Part shown: positions 62,738 to 64,000 of the stretch, one piece after another | Layout: each line of letters begins with the position of its first letter | How positions within the stretch are numbered: the first letter of the stretch is position 1 | Source: Phallusia mammillata | Lineage: Eukaryota > Chordata > Ascidiacea > Phlebobranchia > Ascidiidae | Direction of reading: 5' to 3' | Length of the DNA stretch: 64,000 nucleotides | Assembly: GCA_003260075.1 (NCBI GenBank) | Contig: QLIY01000332.1 | Span: 91,611 to 155,610, forward strand | Notes under the pieces: model-generated | What the model was told of the DNA's origin: nothing | Databases searched by the model: none | The model's input: only the letters and a program-made list of their open reading frames with translations | Program-made: the position numbers and the translations under genes

Positions 62738-64000
62738 TAAATAATACCAGGTTTTCGTTTTATTTATTTTTTTGCAAAAATCTATTGTGAAAGTTGGGCA
62801 CTGTTTTTGTTTGTTGCAAATCGAGTATTTAAGAAAACGGGTTATAAAAAATTAATGACATAGTGATTAATGTAGCCTGTTAACGATAAATGTGTATGTT
62901 ATATGCCTAATATGGCAGTGCGTTTGTTAAATGAAGGTATACCCAGGTGAGCCAATGTTTTTTATGCCTACAACTTTTTCAGAAACAAAAGAATACCTTA
63001 AAATTCAGAATGTTTGCCTATGTTTCTTGACAGACCATACATTTGGGGCTAATTCGCAGCTTTGTTACTAAAACTATTTTTTTGAAGTTACGCTCTGTTG
63101 TAACTTGACACGTAACTTCCGCCAGAGATGACATTACTGATGTGGTGTTGTCTCATTGAAAAATAGTTAATGCAAAGAGTCTTACACTGCACCAACACAA
63201 CAACGTCACAGGTTGACACTTTGACACGTATTTTTTTACGTTTTGTTTAGCTGGTGAAAAGTAGCTCAATATGCATTGTCAGACGCCCAACGTCGATAAA
63301 AATAGTCGTGAACATTTGTTGTCAAGTGGCAGATTACCAATCTATCCTGTGGCGCCTAATTCTGTAACTAAAAGGGACTTCTCTTTCATACTCAATGTGC
63401 GCAATAAACTATACACTGCTAGAAATGGCGAGTTTCCAATCAACTCAATCTATTCGTACTCTAAAATACGCATTTTACCTTCGTATTTTTTAGATTTGAT
63501 TATTTTAGAGGAGACTAGGTAGCGTAGGCTATTTTCGGGTGGATGGCGTATTTTTTAGTTCTGTTGGCCAGCAAAGAAACAATTCACCGAGTATTTTGCA
63601 TGTGCACAACGCCTGGCCATTGTATTAGGATAGATTCCATAAACTAAGCTACATGGTTTAAATAGAACATTTTAGTTGCGGATGGCGTATTTTAGCAAAA
63701 CAAAAACTCTTTATAAACAGAGCTTGTTGATTTTAGAGAATCTCGTAGGAAAGTGGGCGTAGCCTAAACACAGACCCTTGTTTGATTTGTTTTTTAGGAA
63801 GAGTATGGGGACGTCATCGTCAGAGTTAATTACACAAATTTTGTCGGAATGCTTATTATGCGTTTCGGAGGGAGCAAGTTGTGAATTGGAACAAACTAAA
63901 ATGTTTAGAAACCAAGTGTGTAAACGATCACGATGATTCACAACAGAGTTTCACAACAGGGGTTGTGACTTTTTCGTGACACTTGTCACTGTTAGTGACA
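62440..64000. other. 3' flank of the arrestin gene; no gene recognised
   Basis: Contains a short TA repeat (about 62627-62642) and the poly-C run at 62685-62735. Frames at 63271-63522 (plus, 83 codons) and 63711-63941 (minus, 76 codons) have no recognisable domain or splice context. Confidence 0.45.
62685..62735 (+). repeat. Poly-C tract, 51 bases
   Basis: Fifty-one C preceded by CTCATACA and followed by TCTAAATAAT, about 250 bases past the arrestin stop. It creates a meaningless polyproline frame. Confidence 0.95.

Noticed and set aside
62526-62744. Plus-strand frame ending in polyproline
   Set aside because: Produced by the 51-base C tract downstream of the arrestin gene.
63271-63522. 83-codon plus-strand frame after the arrestin gene
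   Set aside because: No domain, no splice context and no upstream signals; treated as chance.

Overview
The window looks like nuclear DNA of an invertebrate metazoan, most likely an invertebrate deuterostome and plausibly an ascidian tunicate. The reasons are animal gene families (ADAMTS, NUP155, alpha-arrestin), clean GT-AG introns of about 60 to 1200 bases, abundant hAT-type short transposons and no prokaryotic signals. The species call is inference; the gene calls rest on exon-by-exon reading.

Layout. (1) 1-1430, minus strand: the first three coding exons of an ADAMTS metalloprotease of the ADAMTS1/4/5/8/15 type. The exon with the HExxH zinc site lies outside the window. (2) About 1.43-42.3 kb: a 41 kb stretch with no recognisable gene. 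It holds one pogo-like MITE, a 65-base G run and one unassigned open exon-like segment (11.9-12.2 kb) that resembles part of the ADAMTS prodomain. (3) 42.3-43.5 kb: two non-autonomous hAT elements, each with an exact 8-bp target duplication, next to the 3' end of the following gene. (4) 43.7-57.9 kb, minus strand: a complete NUP155 gene, 31 coding exons joined in frame to 1417 codons. Its introns carry a nested pair of hAT elements, a third hAT MITE, a large palindromic element with an assembly fault (an N flanked by an identical 204-bp duplication) and a possible broken C-type-lectin-like fragment on the other strand. (5) 59.1-62.4 kb, plus strand: a complete nine-exon alpha-arrestin (ARRDC-type) gene of 369 codons, head to head with NUP155 across a 1.1 kb intergenic region that contains an eroded 15-bp-period repeat. 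(6) 62.4-64 kb: no gene recognised.

The three genes are unrelated in function: an extracellular protease, a nuclear pore scaffold protein and an adaptor for ubiquitin ligases. They show no operon-like logic. The most unusual features are the four very long G/C homopolymers, the density of intact hAT target duplications, the gene-poor 41 kb beside compact genes, and an apparent excess of the palindrome TGACGTCA. I did not find a convincing wholly new biological system.
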